A stretch of DNA of 64,000 nt from Pleurodeles waltl (GCF_031143425.1 NC_090445.1:820544817-820608816), one strand, 5' to 3'; positions 48,901 to 60,119 are shown, numbered from the stretch's first letter. The notes: generated from the letters alone by a model not told the origin. Program-made: numbers and translations.

Positions 48901-51900
48901 GTCACTCTAACTCCAATGATATCAACCATAATGAGGCTGCTCCTCTGCAATCTGTTGCAGCTATATCTAATAAGACTATTTTTTCCCATGTTATCTAATG
49001 GGCAGAGCATCTCTCATGGGCAACATGCATGAGTGTTCCGAACCCCCTGGGCACATGTTCCCTGGCGCACATACAAGCCTCTGGACACTTAGGCTGCAAC
49101 CACCACATGGGGGCAAGTGCACCTATGTTTGGCCTGTGCTATCGGGCTCAGCCACTACTTTAGATAGCCATTTGCAATTGTGCCCACCTAGGCAGGTGAT
49201 GCCAGAAGCAATAGCTACATAGAAAAGCACCTGTGTGCCAGTAAGCACACACAGGCCAGCGTCAGACTCACTATAGTTATGACTCCCTGGTGCAGATAGG
49301 CACCTCGAGTCTAGCTATTCCAGACTCACCATCGTCGTGTAGGTGGGCACACCCTGGCCTGTTGGGTCAGGCTCTGTGCTGCTGAAGGTCCTCTGGGGCA
49401 TGTGCCCACCCCAGGGCCTGCCATGGCTGGACCCGCCCACGTTGGTCAGCGCTACCTCTTACCCAGTAGAGGACATGCATGCACACTTTCACCCTGCACC
49501 TACTTGGGAACAGTGCCCAGGGCGCAAAGGCCACTACTAGGGGATCGGCCCTATCCATGGGTGCGGTCAACCACCTTAAGTAGGGGAATCCCACATAGGG
49601 GTCTTCCCTACCTGAGCAGAGTATCCTTCATATACCTGGCCTGCCCTACGCCAACCACATAGAGGCTGCCACCCTGAACTCAGGTGCGCTAGCGCCCCAT
49701 CCTTCCCCATCCGGCCCATCCAGTCTGGCCTAAGACATGGTTGATGGGGCCTTCTAGGGGGTGGCACGCACATTTCAATGTCCCCCTAGTAGCCAGGGCC
49801 ATACACGTTCCTGGTATGAGGGTACCTTTTTTACAGGGTCCTCCTGGGTACAGCACCTCAACCATGCCCATACCTGCCCCCTCCTAACATAGGTAGGAAA
49901 GGCGCGCACTCTTTCCCACTGCCATACAGTGGAGAAGTGCCCAGAGTCCTAAGGTCACTCACAGGAAGCCAGCAAAGACTGGGGGGAAAAAGCAAACGTT
50001 TTAGGAAAATTTCCCAAGAAGGGCTATGTCCAACACATAACTCCCTCCCTACAGATTGAATGTGATGATGCTTGTAGACACCGTGAGCTGTCCCTGATGT
50101 AGCTTTGAGGATGTGGGCTTTGTTCACTTGGTTTGTGATTGCTCAGTATTGGTCCTAGTCTGTGCAAAGTTTGCAGGTGAACAGGGACACACATAAAAAG
50201 GAGAGCATTGCTTATGGTGGAAGCCTGCCTGTTGGGCTTATATGTCACAACAGGGGAGTGACAAGGTGGTAAACCATTTTTAGACCTGGATCTGGATCTG
50301 GTCCTTGCTTCCAGAGACAGTGCAATTCAGTGGCGTGCTCCAGATGAGCTGCCTCGCAGCATTTGTCAAAAGGAGGTTGAAAAGTGGATTATGACAGAGA
50401 AAGCCACCTTGCACTCTGAGCAATGCCACGGTGTGCGGAGAAAACCACTAGCGGGCCAGTGGATTAAAGTGGGGACAATCTCTTTATCTTCCACGATACC
50501 CTCCGCCCTACTACACTGATTTATATGAATAACTTTCATACATTGTTGTTATTATTATAGCTACCAGACCTCCTACGTGGGAAAAGAATGTGCACTTGCA
50601 GGTGGTTAAGAGGGATTATTCAGTAGGAAATATTAGAGACATGAATCAATTGGGGATATTGCACCGTAGTTTCTGATTGTTGAATACTGTTAGGCACAAC
50701 TTTGTCACTAAGATATGGAACAACTAATAATGTTGAAATGGATAGTATTCTGGTGGCTGTACATCCACTTTCTGTGGAAGGTTGTATTGATCGTGTTATT
50801 TAAAATGCTTAATAAAAAATATTTTCAAAAAGACACACACAGGCAAATTCTGCTGTGTGCTGGACATGGTGAATATAGTGAAACACAATCAATCTGGCGA
50901 ATGACGGCCATTTTTGTGTGTGTTCTGTTATAAAGCAAAAAGTATCCTACTGAAATTAAGTCTGAGTAAAATTTGGAAAGTGGTGAAGGCTTTCTTTTTT
51001 AGCCATCAGATTGGTGACTGTGTCTTTAATTATTCCAAGCACATGAAAATGATTTTTATATGTAATCATTTATTATTTCGTTTGTTTTTAAATGAGTAGT
51101 AGGTCCTGACAGTTTCTGTCTACAAGGGCTGTCTTCTCTCCTCTGTCCAAAAGACATACTAGAGAGGACAGTCCGCACTTGAAAAGGGTCAAGACAAGTG
51201 CAGGTCCTTACCACTGACTGACGAGAGTTGATACTTTGCTGTGACAGTAATGCATCCTTGTTCAGCAGCATTGATGCCATCCCTATCAAACAAAATAAGT
51301 ATTGTCAAAAGCTGCTGTTAGAGGACGGTTCTGACCAGCAGGACTGCCCTGATTTTTCGATTTTTGACCACCTGGTTTTTGACTGTTTACTGTGAGGAAG
51401 CCTCCTATGAGGTGACTCCCGCACAATAAGCACATGGTAAAATGGACTACACATGTTTACCGCTGGTGTCGCCGTGCTAAGGAAAGCAAGGCAGGAGGCC
51501 CCAGGCAGGTTACATGTGATCATGTGTGCGCATGGATGTGCACCCATGTGAGGGCTGTGGGAGGAGGATTCCTAGTGTGCGCAGCCCTAGAACTGCGCCT
51601 AGATAGTCCTGGCGCAGGAGGAACTATGCAGAGTGGGTGGTGACCTGGAGTAGGTCTAATGAGAGGGGTGTATACATGTGAGGGAGAGTCAGTGTGCTTA
51701 CTGTCTTTTCACTGTAGAGACACCCAGTTTAATGCCAATGTCAGGGTACTTAAGATCTTTGCATTGGAGGGATACTCCATTGAATGTCAATGGGAAAGGA
51801 GGGCCTAGGGTGCAACTCCAGTTCTCTGGGGTCCACCGAGACCAGAGTCACACCAAAGTACACTGTAACCTGTAAGAAAAGAATGATGCAGTAGGTTACA

Positions 51901-52100
51901 GGAGCATAGTTGTACAACTTATGGGTCATCCAGGGATGTCATATTTCTCTGCCTCAGCTCAGGATTAGGGCCAATTACTGCTCTGTCCAGTTGCTGGAGC
52001 AGGGCCTAGCATCAATCAGCCAGCTGTCATTCAGTGCCAGGAGCAGGCTGGAGAAGCCCTGCGAGGAATGTCAGGTAGGAGGGGCTGAGACTTTCAGAGC
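48901..52100. other. Unassigned single-copy region
   Basis: No coding signal, RNA gene or element boundary is evident. Open frames are short and unsupported. Parts may be old LTR-derived sequence given the CCCTGGGCAC-like words near 49045-49070. Confidence 0.5.
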
Positions 52101-52810
52101 ACATGTGGCAACCAACTCATGGAGGATGCCATCTTGAGCTATCCCAGAAGACTGTGCAAGAAGGAGGGGATGGGAGCAAGGAAGTGATGTGGCACATCTG
52201 GATAGGCCAGAGGTGCAGACCTGCTGGACACTTCCGCCCCCACTTAAAAGGTCCTGCACAGGGGAGAGCTCTCTCTCTTGGCTGTGCTTCACTGCTGGAC
52301 ACTGGGACTGCAGACGGGCGTCACGGACAACTGGAAGGAAGAACCTCCTGACTGCCCATGGGGCCGGGACTCTGCCCCTGAAGGATCCCAGGCCAGCGAG
52401 GCGAATGCCAGGGCCAGGCAAGCTGGCCCCCTTATTCCCCCAGAGGACTAGTTGGGAGAAGGACTGGGCTAGCGCAAGGAGAGCGCGCAGCCCAGAAGGA
52501 AAAGAGGAAACCCAGAGGAAAGATTGGCGCAGGAGTCAGTGGAACTGGCTCCCTGAAGATCTGGGACCCTTCCAGGCCAGGAGGCCTAAGGAGAGTACTC
52601 CTGGTGGCAAGGGCTTGTCACCAGGAGCGGAACGACGCAAGAATGAAGAAAATCGGCCCTTGGGGGCCCGAGATATCACAGGACAAAGAATGGTGATCTT
52701 TGACCTTTGTGAAAGCAGCTACGAAGCGAGTGGAGCTCCGCAGCTGCTTGAGACTGTGCCCCCAGGGTGGGCCAGGGCCTGGGGGGCTGCCCAGGAAGAA
52801 GAGGAGAACA

Positions 52811-53464
52811 GGGGAGCGTCGTTGCACTCCCCCTCTCTGAAGAAGAAGGGACCCCAGACCCCATCCCGGGGCCCCGTGAAGCCTGGTCCCTGAGAAGGAG
52901 GTTGAATGGGGGGGGGCGCCGTCGCGCACCCCCCTGCCGCTGTGGAGAGGGGACCCCGGACCCCATCCCGGGGCCCCCTGCAGCGAAGACAAGTCGGGGA
53001 GCGCCGTCCTGCTCCCCGTGAAGAAAGAGTGAATGGGGGGGGCGCCGTCGCGCACCCCCCAGCAGAAGGGAAGTCGGGGAGCGCCGTCGCGCTCCCCGTG
53101 AAGAGAGTCCAAAGGGGCCCCGGACCCCATCCCGGGGCCCCGAGAAGAGGCGGGAGTGGGGGTGTGCCGTCGCGCACCCCCAGCTGAAGAAAAGTCGGGG
53201 AGCGCCGTCGCGCTCCCCGTGAATATGGCTGGAGGGGGCCCCGGACCCCATCCCGGGGCCCCACGCAGAAGAGGGCCTGGGGGAGCGCCGTCGCGCTCCC
53301 CACTGAGGAGGAGAGGGGCCCCGGACCCCATCCCGGGGCCCTGAGAACTGGAGGACTCCGGGGAGCGCCGTCGTGCTCCCCGTCGTGAGGAGGAGGGGCC
53401 CCGGACCCCATCCCGGGGCCCCGAAGACGCCGGGAGGAAGGGGGAGTGCCTCTGCACTCCCCCC
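52811..53464. repeat. Composite minisatellite of strong GC hairpins (80/121-bp period)
   Basis: Three hairpin types alternate. Type S has 9-bp arms GGGGAGCGC / GCGCTCCCC around CGTC; perfect copies are at 53076, 53197 and 53280, variants at 52811, 52996 and 53360. Type P has 10-bp arms GGGGCCCCGG / CCGGGGCCCC around ACCCCATC, at 53114, 53235, 53315 and 53395, with variants at 52848 and 52949. Type T has G5-8 and C5-6 arms around a CGTC loop, at about 52908, 53035 and 53157. S-to-S and P-to-P spacing is about 121 bp when T is present and about 80 bp when it is not. A final variant lies at 53441-53464. Confidence 0.9.
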
Positions 53465-53495
53465 GCACGGCCCGAGCGGCCGCCGCCAGCATCCC

Positions 53496-53523
53496 GAGTC
53501 TGCCCGCTGGAGCGGGCAGACTC
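53496..53523. repeat. Perfect 13-bp inverted repeat with 2-bp spacer
   Basis: GAGTCTGCCCGCT and its reverse complement are separated by GG. A second, nested inverted repeat follows at 53535-53584 and a third with 11-bp arms at 53717-53746. Confidence 0.9.
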
Positions 53524-54083
53524 CAAGTCAGCTGGCCGGCTCCCGCGGCAGCACCCGGAGGTGCTGGCCGTGCGGGGAGCCGGCGGGGGCGGCCAGGGGT
53601 GGGCTCCCTGAGCCGCCCTCCCACGAGGGATCCTTGTTTTGGGCACGGGGTGTCCGGGTGGGACCGGCACCCCCGACATAAAAATCAAAAGGAAAAGGGC
53701 AAAAAGAAAAGGAATCGCGGCTCTCCCCTCGCAGCGGGAGAGCCGCTCATCATTTATGCAGCCGCCCCAGCATGCTTTGCGGGGCAGGGGCTGCTTTTTG
53801 AGCCCTCAAAACGCCTGTGGTGGTCCCATTGAGATGGGGGCCACCACCAACGGAGAACTGGGAGACCGGGGGAGCTGCAGGAGCAGCGCAGCCTCCCCCC
53901 AACATCTGTTGGTGTCCCCACCCTAGGTAGGGTGGGACACCTGAGAGATAACCCCTCCAGGGTTGGCTGGATATTTCAAGCACAAGCTTCAGTGAACTTT
54001 TGTTCCTGTGTGTGCAAGGGTGCCTACCATAGGTGTAGGTTGGTATGGCCCCATGTATTCTACTGTTATTTTATGTTTAAATA

Positions 54084-54138
54084 AGAGTAATCCAATAGTA
54101 ATCTCAAAGTAATCAAAAGTAATCTAAAAGTAATCCTG
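54084..54138. repeat. Short tandem repeats, AGTAATC units
   Basis: Five imperfect units of about 10-11 bp containing AGTAATC. Confidence 0.8.
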
Positions 54139-54320
54139 ATGGTTAGAATGCTAGAATTTGGTCTCTTATGTTCCCTGATTATGCTAATTTGAATAATGAT
54201 ACTGATAGTCACATCTTGGCAGGATGAAAGTATTTATTTACAAATGTAGGTGTCATTGCACTGTACTGTTGAATACTGTCAGAATGTTCAAATGTCGCAC
54301 AGGGGGGGCACTGGGATTGT

Positions 54321-54369
54321 TTTGCCATGTGGGTTGTTGGATTAATTTGCCATGTGGGTTGTTGGATTA
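54321..54369. repeat. Direct repeat, two 24-bp units
   Basis: The same 24 bp (starting TTTGCCATGTGGG) stands at 54321 and 54346, one base apart. Confidence 0.9.
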
Positions 54370-54479
54370 TATTCTCCCTTAAGGAGACCTGAACGATTAC
54401 ATACTGTTGGTCCAGAGTGATTTCATCACTTTGTATATATTTGTAGATTGTTGCATATTATTGAATAGTGTGTGTGAAT

Positions 54480-54485
54480 AATAAA
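54480..54485 (+). promoter_or_regulatory. Polyadenylation signal AATAAA (candidate)
   Basis: Followed by a T-rich stretch about 10 bp downstream. It would serve a + strand transcript from the GC-rich block; whether one exists is unknown. Confidence 0.35.
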
Positions 54486-54535
54486 TGTACTTTTTTTGCT
54501 TTATCAAAAGAAAAAGCACAGACTGGACATTCATT

Positions 54536-54989
54536 TATTAAGAGTCATGCTTGCATGCTTGTGAATGCGGATTACTAGCCCACACCACCTCCCTTGCGCT
54601 ACAATGGGGTGTTTGGTTCCCAGTGGCGGTCGTGTGCGGACTCGTTACTTGTGCAGGCCACACAACTAATGACCCACCTTCCAACAGCTGCAGGTCTGGA
54701 ATTGGCTGCCAGGCTTTTTTTGTGAACATGTTTTTGGTTTGTCACGGTTTTTGTGAAACATTGATGGGGAGCTGCTGAGCAATTACCAATATGAAATGGC
54801 TGAACGCAAAAATGTTTTTGTGGTCTTAGATGGCACACATTGTCATTGCACTGCAAGGAACTACTCTTAAGTGCAGAGATGCTCCTGGTGAAATAGACGA
54901 ATTGCATCACTCAGTGAAGTTAGCCAATGTCTGAAGCCTGCTGATCCCTGACCCATTCTATATGCTTTAGCAGGCAGAAGAAAAATGTG
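54536..54989. other. Unassigned sequence
   Basis: Nothing recognisable. Confidence 0.5.
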
Positions 54990-55308
54990 AATGACATAAC
55001 TATAAGTAACTATTATATTATAGTTAGGTACTGTAATATCTTACTTTGCGTAAACAAAACCTCAGAAATTCACTAAAAAAACAAAGGTTAAAATGATGTT
55101 ATAGTTAGGTCAGAATGTCAGTTTAAATGTAACATTTTAAACTAACAAACACTGGAATCCAACAGTTATAGTTATTACAAATAACTATAACTCGTACCAC
55201 TGCTATGCACAGTGTTGTTGTCAATGATGTCAGTCCAGTTGTCATCATTAATGTGATCAATGATGTCACATAACATGTCATAAGTGTTGTAATATGTGAA
55301 ATCATAAG
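54990..55308. repeat. Foldback-family fragment, left of the solo LTR
   Basis: Contains ACAAAGGTTAAAATGATGTT followed by ATAGTTAGG, and AACTATAACTCGTAC with the downstream ATGTCA-rich segment, as in 11384-11862. It ends at the target duplication of the solo LTR. Confidence 0.6.
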
Positions 55309-55313
55309 CAGTG
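55309..55313 (+). repeat. Target-site duplication CAGTG, left
   Basis: Matches 57376-57380. Confidence 0.8.
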
Positions 55314-55685
55314 TGTTAGAAATGGGGTCTTTGGTTGACAGTCAGGTTACACCCTGTTCAAGCAAGGACCCTCACTCTAGTCGGGGTAAAAGAGAATCAC
55401 CCTCAGCTAACTCCTGCTTACCCCCTTGGTAGCTTGGCAGAGCAGTAGGCTTAACTTCAGAGTGCTAGGTGTAAAGTATTTGTACCAACACACACAGTAA
55501 CTTAATGAAAACACTACAAAATGACACAACACAGGTTTAGAAAAATAGGAAATATTTATCTAAACAAAACAAGACCAAAACGACAAAAATCCCCCATACA
55601 CAAGTCAAGTTATCAATAAAAAATAAAAAAGAGTCTTTAAGTAGTTTTAAAAACATACTAACGCTGCTAGAGTGAAAATATACCT

Positions 55686-55747
55686 GGTGTGCGTCAAAAA
55701 TAACCCCGCACGGGCAGGTGTGCGTCAAAAATAACTCCGCACAGCGG
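55686..55747. repeat. Two 31-bp tandem units in the solo LTR
   Basis: Both units start GGTGTGCGTCAAAAATAAC and differ at a few positions. Confidence 0.85.
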
Positions 55748-56320
55748 TACTTGAGTCACAAATCCAGCCGCACGATGATCCGAAAATCCCGCAGCGCAGG
55801 TTGTGATCTCCCAGCCTACGTTAGTGATTTTTCGGTCCAGTTTCCTGCGAGCGTCGTTTCTCAGCTGCGGAGCTGGCGGCGCGTCGTTTTTTCAGCCGCA
55901 GATCGGATCCGCGTCAATCTTTTCCCCGCACGGCGCTCTGTGCGTTGATTTTCTTGTCTTTAGGCTGCCAGCTTCTCCTTTCAGGGTCCCAGGAACTGGA
56001 TGGGCACCACAGGGCAGAGTAGGAGTCTCTCCAGAGACTCCAGGGGCTGGCAGAGAGAAGTCTTTGCTGTCCCTGTGACATCAAACAACAGGAGGCAAGC
56101 TCTAGAGCAAAGCCCTTGGAGATTTCTTCTCAAGATGGAAGGCACACAAAGTCCAGTCTTTGCCCTCTTACTCTGGCAGAAGCAGCACCTGCAGATAGCT
56201 CCACAAAGCACAGTCACAGGCAGGGCAGCTCTTCTTCCTCAGCTATTCAGCTCTTCTCCAGGCAGAGGTTCCTCTTGGTTCCAGAAGTGTTTTCTAAAGT
56301 CTGTAGATTTGGGTGCCCTT

Positions 56321-56326
56321 CTTATA
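56321..56326 (-). promoter_or_regulatory. Candidate LTR TATA box
   Basis: Reads GGGTATAAGAAGGG on the minus strand, about 1050 bp from the minus-strand 5' end of the LTR. Placement suits the U3 end. Confidence 0.5.
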
Positions 56327-57375
56327 CCCATTTTAGTCTTTGAAGTCATCTTTCTTCAAAGGGGACTCACACCTACTTGTGAAATCCTGCCTTGCCCAGG
56401 CAAGGCCTCAGACACACACCAGGGTGTTGGAGTCTGCATTTTCCGAGGCAGGCACAGTCCTTTCAGATGAGAGTGACCACTCCACCCCTCCCTCCTAGCA
56501 GAGATGGCTAATTAGGAAATGCAGGCTACACCCCAGCTCCCTTTGTGTCACTGTCTAGTGTGAGGTGAAAAACAACCCAACTGTCAAACTGACCCAGACA
56601 GGGAATCCACAAACAAGGCAGAGTCACAGACTGGTTTAAGCAAGAAAATGCTCACTTTCTAAAAGTGTCATTTTCAAACACACAATCTCAAAACCAACTT
56701 TACTAAAATATGTATTTTTAAATTGTGAGTTCAGGGACCCCAAACTCTACATATCCATCTACTCTCTAGGGGAATCTACACTTTAATCATATTTAAAGGT
56801 AGCCCCCATATTATCCTATGAGAGAGACAGGCCTTGCAACCGTGAAAAACGAAATTGGCAGTATTTCACTGTCTGGACATATAAACCACATTACTATATG
56901 TCCTACCTTATCCATACACTGCACCCTGCCCTTGGGGCTACCTAGGGCCTACCTTATGGGTGCCTTACATGTAAGAAAAGGGAAGGTTTAGGCGTGGCAA
57001 GTGGGTACACTTGCCAAGTCGAATTTCCAGTGTAAAAATACACACACAGACACTGCAGTGGCAGGTCTGAGAGATGATTACTTGTGTGGGTGGCACAACC
57101 AGTGCTGCAAGCCCACTAGTAACATTTGATTTACAGGCCCTGGGCACCTCTAGTGCACTTTACTAGGGACTTATCAGTGAAACAAATATGCCAACCATGG
57201 AGAACCAATTACATACACATTTTAAACAGGAGCACTTGCACTTTAGCACTGGTTAGCAGTGGTAAAGTGCCCAGAGTAATAAAAACAGCAAAATCAGAGT
57301 CCAGCACACATCAATAACCTGGGGAACAGAGGCAAAAAGTTAAGGGAGACCACGCCAAGGATGAAAAGTCTAACA

Positions 57376-57380
57376 CAGTG
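57376..57380 (+). repeat. Target-site duplication CAGTG, right
   Basis: Matches 55309-55313. Confidence 0.8.
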
Positions 57381-57713
57381 CATGACGAGAGTGCAACCCC
57401 TCCTTGAAGTTGCGTGATCGAAGAACTCTTGCAAGCTTCCCACAAACCCAACCATCCATCAAGAACTACTGAATGGATTTACGCCAATATCAACTCAAGG
57501 CCTAAAGTAACTATAACTCGCACTCTTGCCATGCACTGCTAATTACCCCAGTTATTACATCACTCATGACATCTTCTATGAGATCATTGATAATATCACT
57601 GTAATATTTACAGAAAAATTGATGAGAACTGAATTTCTATAGTTAAGTGCATGTGAATTCTGAACCTAACTATGATATCCCTGTAACCTTTATTTTTTTT
57701 AGTGAATATATAT
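57381..57713. repeat. Foldback-family fragment between solo LTR and DIRS element B
   Basis: Shares AAGTAACTATAACTCG, GCACTGCTAATTA, TGACATCTTCTATGA and, at its right end, ATATCCCTGTAACCTTT with 11384-11862. The terminal motif AGTGAAT is followed at once by ATATAT and DIRS element B, so B inserted into or next to this repeat's end. Confidence 0.65.
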
Positions 57714-57730
57714 GTTTGATGGCATGTGTA

Positions 57731-57893
57731 GCTGCAGATACACATGCTGTGCACATCCCGCCATCTGGTGTTGGGCTCGGAGTGTTACAAGTTGTTTTTC
57801 TTCGAAGAAGTCTTTTCGAGTCACAAGACCGAGGGACTCCTCCCATTTCGGCTCCATTGCGCATGGGCGTCGACTCCATCTTAGATTGTTTTC
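57731..57893 (+). repeat. Left inverted terminal repeat, element B
   Basis: Reverse complement of 63361-63523 with few mismatches. Confidence 0.9.
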
Positions 57894-58096
57894 TTTCCGC
57901 CATCGGTTTCGGACGTGTTTTTCGCTCCGTGTTTCAGGTCGGAAAGTTAGTTAGAATCTCGGAAAATTGTTTGCGTTCGGTATCGGGTTAGTTACAACAG
58001 ATCGACACTGACTTTTGAAGAGCTCCGGTGGCCCTTTGGGGTTTTTTCGATCCCCTGTCGGGGCCTGGTCAGCCCGGCCACGTCTCTTCAAGGCTG

Positions 58097-60112
58097 ATGG
58101 AATGGACCCCATTCCGCTTCTGCCCAAAATGCCATAACAAGTATCCATATACAGATCAGCATCTGGTCTGTAACTTGTGTTTGTCGCCGGAACACAAGGA
58201 AGATACTTGTGAAGCCTGTCGAGCGTTTCGGTCCAGGAAGACACTAAGAGACCGAAGAGCAAGGAGACTGCAAATGGCGTCGGCGCCGACAGGACAAGAG
58301 CGTTTCGAGGAGGAGGAAGAAACATTCTCCATCCAGGAATCGGACTCGGATGAGATCGATCCCAAAGAAACGCCGAAAACCGTGAGTAAGACGTCGAAAC
58401 ACAAAACTCACGAAAAAAACACCAAAGCTCAGGGGACGCCACCGCCAACAGGCCATGGCTTAACCCGAAAAATAGGTGACCGATCATCGGCACCGAAAAA
58501 GGGCACGCTGGTGGCGAAGTCATCCGACTCCGGTCGAGATACCGCCACACAGCAATCTCGGGCCCGAGATAGTGGCTCCGAGCAGGTTCGGCACCAAGAT
58601 AGCGGCACCGAAATGGGTCGGCACCGAGAGACCACGACGCCGAAAGAAAAGAAGGTTTCGTCGGAACCAAAAAAAGCAGCCGAAAAGGTTTCGATACCGA
58701 AACATCCGGCCGTGGAACCGAAAACAAGTTCCTACACTGAGGAACAAGGACTGTCCACACAAATTAAGACACATAGATTTGGACAGGAATTGGAAACAAT
58801 AGAGCCAGACTATACACAAAGAAGGCTCCATATCCAAAAAGAAACAGGGAAGATCAGTACTCTCCCTCCGATTAAAATGAAACGCAAACTTGCCTTCCAA
58901 GAAAAAGACAAGCAGCCACAGGCAAAGTTGGCTAAACAAGTAACCCCGCCACCATCTCCACAATGCTCTCCGCAACCATCACCGGTAGCCACTCCACCAA
59001 TGATGCAATCCCCAACTCATACAGGAATGAGTCCAGATGACCCTGACGCATGGGACCTTTATGACGCACCAGTGTCAGATAATAGTCCTGAATGTTATCC
59101 AGCTAGACCGTCGCCACCAGAGGATAGTACAGCCTACGCACAGGTGGTATCGAGAGCAGCGGTATTTCATAATGTCAGCCTGCATGCTGAGCCCATTGAA
59201 GACGACTTTCTTTTTAACACACTGGCGTCCACACACAGCCATTATCAAAGTCTTCCTATGCTACCCGGAATGCTAAAACACTCCAAACAAGTGTTTGAAG
59301 AGCCTGTAAAAGGAAGGGCCATTACTCCAAGAGTGGAGAAAAAATATAAACCGCCACCAACAGACCCCGTGTACATCACACAACAGCTAAAACCGGACTC
59401 AGTTGTAGTAGGGGCAGCGCGCAAAATAGCGAACTCACACACTTCAGGAGATGCACCACCTCCAGATAAAGAAAGTGGAAAATTTGACGCAGCAGGCAAG
59501 AGGGTGGCGGCACAGGCAGCAAACCAGTGGCGTATTGCCAATTCACAGGCTTTGTTGGCCAGATACGATAGGGCCCATTGGGACGAAATGCAACACTTTA
59601 TAGAACATTTGCCCAAGGAGTTCCAAAAGAGAGCGCAGCAGGTAGTAGAAGAAGGACAGAGTATCTCCAACAATCAGATACGGTCAGCAATGGATGCTGC
59701 AGACACAGCTGCTAGAACTGTCAACACAGCAGTAACAATAAGGAGACATGCATGGCTGCATACATCAGGATTTAAACCAGAAATACAGCAAGCTGTGCTG
59801 AATATGCCATTCAACGGACAGCAGTTGTTTGGGCCGGAGGTGGACACTGCGATCGAAAAACTTAAGAAAGACACTGACACGGCCAAAGTCATGGGCGCAC
59901 TCTACTCCCCACAGAGCAGAGGCACATTTCGAAAAACACAGTTTAGAGGGGGGTTTCGAGGACAAAGCACAGAACCCACAACCTCACAAACAAGACCCAC
60001 TTACCAGAGCCAGTATCAGCGGGGAAGTTTTCGGGGACAATATAAAGTGGGACAATTCCAAAAGAATAGAGGGAAGTTCCAAAGTCCCAAAACTCCTCAA
60101 AACAAGCAGTGA
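58097..60112 (+). CDS. DIRS-like gag protein (element B)
   Basis: An uninterrupted frame of 671 residues from the ATG at 58097. That start is chosen because the Met-x-x-Thr-Pro start is shared with elements A and C; the frame is open back to 58028 but only from GTG. Residues about 6-45 hold a Cys/His cluster (CPKC, then HLVCNLC, then EHKEDTCEAC), a likely zinc knuckle. The middle (about 90-300) is charged, Ser/Pro/Lys-rich and probably disordered. The part from about 330 to the end is well conserved with A, with an Arg/Gly/Gln-rich tail (FRGGFRGQ, QYQRGSFRGQY) suggestive of RNA binding. The role as particle protein is inferred from position and family. Confidence 0.88.
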   Translation: MEWTPFRFCPKCHNKYPYTDQHLVCNLCLSPEHKEDTCEACRAFRSRKTLRDRRARRLQMASAPTGQERFEEEEETFSIQESDSDEIDPKETPKTVSKTSKHKTHEKNTKAQGTPPPTGHGLTRKIGDRSSAPKKGTLVAKSSDSGRDTATQQSRARDSGSEQVRHQDSGTEMGRHRETTTPKEKKVSSEPKKAAEKVSIPKHPAVEPKTSSYTEEQGLSTQIKTHRFGQELETIEPDYTQRRLHIQKETGKISTLPPIKMKRKLAFQEKDKQPQAKLAKQVTPPPSPQCSPQPSPVATPPMMQSPTHTGMSPDDPDAWDLYDAPVSDNSPECYPARPSPPEDSTAYAQVVSRAAVFHNVSLHAEPIEDDFLFNTLASTHSHYQSLPMLPGMLKHSKQVFEEPVKGRAITPRVEKKYKPPPTDPVYITQQLKPDSVVVGAARKIANSHTSGDAPPPDKESGKFDAAGKRVAAQAANQWRIANSQALLARYDRAHWDEMQHFIEHLPKEFQKRAQQVVEEGQSISNNQIRSAMDAADTAARTVNTAVTIRRHAWLHTSGFKPEIQQAVLNMPFNGQQLFGPEVDTAIEKLKKDTDTAKVMGALYSPQSRGTFRKTQFRGGFRGQSTEPTTSQTRPTYQSQYQRGSFRGQYKVGQFQKNRGKFQSPKTPQNKQ

Positions 60113-60119
60113 CTTCCAA

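Larger units (their letters stand above)
52100..54535 (+). other. GC-rich block, possible LTR or promoter-like sequence on the + strand
   Basis: A TTAAAA word stands at 52244-52249 in a context like an LTR TATA region; a CpG- and hairpin-rich stretch follows (52811-53746), then AT-rich sequence with AATAAA at 54480-54485. The layout (TATA-like, CpG-rich, late polyadenylation signal) resembles the solo LTR at 55314-57375, but I could not find paired TG/CA ends or a target duplication. A host CpG island or untranslated exon is possible. Confidence 0.35.
55314..57375 (-). mobile_element. Solo LTR of an LTR retrotransposon (2,062 bp)
   Basis: The sequence starts TGTTAGA and ends TCTAACA, so it has the TG...CA ends of an LTR with 7-bp inverted tips, and it is flanked by the 5-bp direct repeat CAGTG. 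There is no internal coding region, so it looks like the product of recombination between two LTRs. Orientation is minus: on that strand a TATA box (TATAAG) lies at 56326-56321, followed by a CpG-rich part at 55690-55940 with two 31-bp units starting at 55686 and 55717. The superfamily (Gypsy-type or ERV-type) cannot be told from this. Confidence 0.78.

Noticed and set aside
52618..53688. Long open frames on both strands through the GC hairpin array, up to 356 codons
   Set aside because: The repeat lacks stop codons in several frames on both strands at once; the translations are repetitive and have no conserved start or domain.
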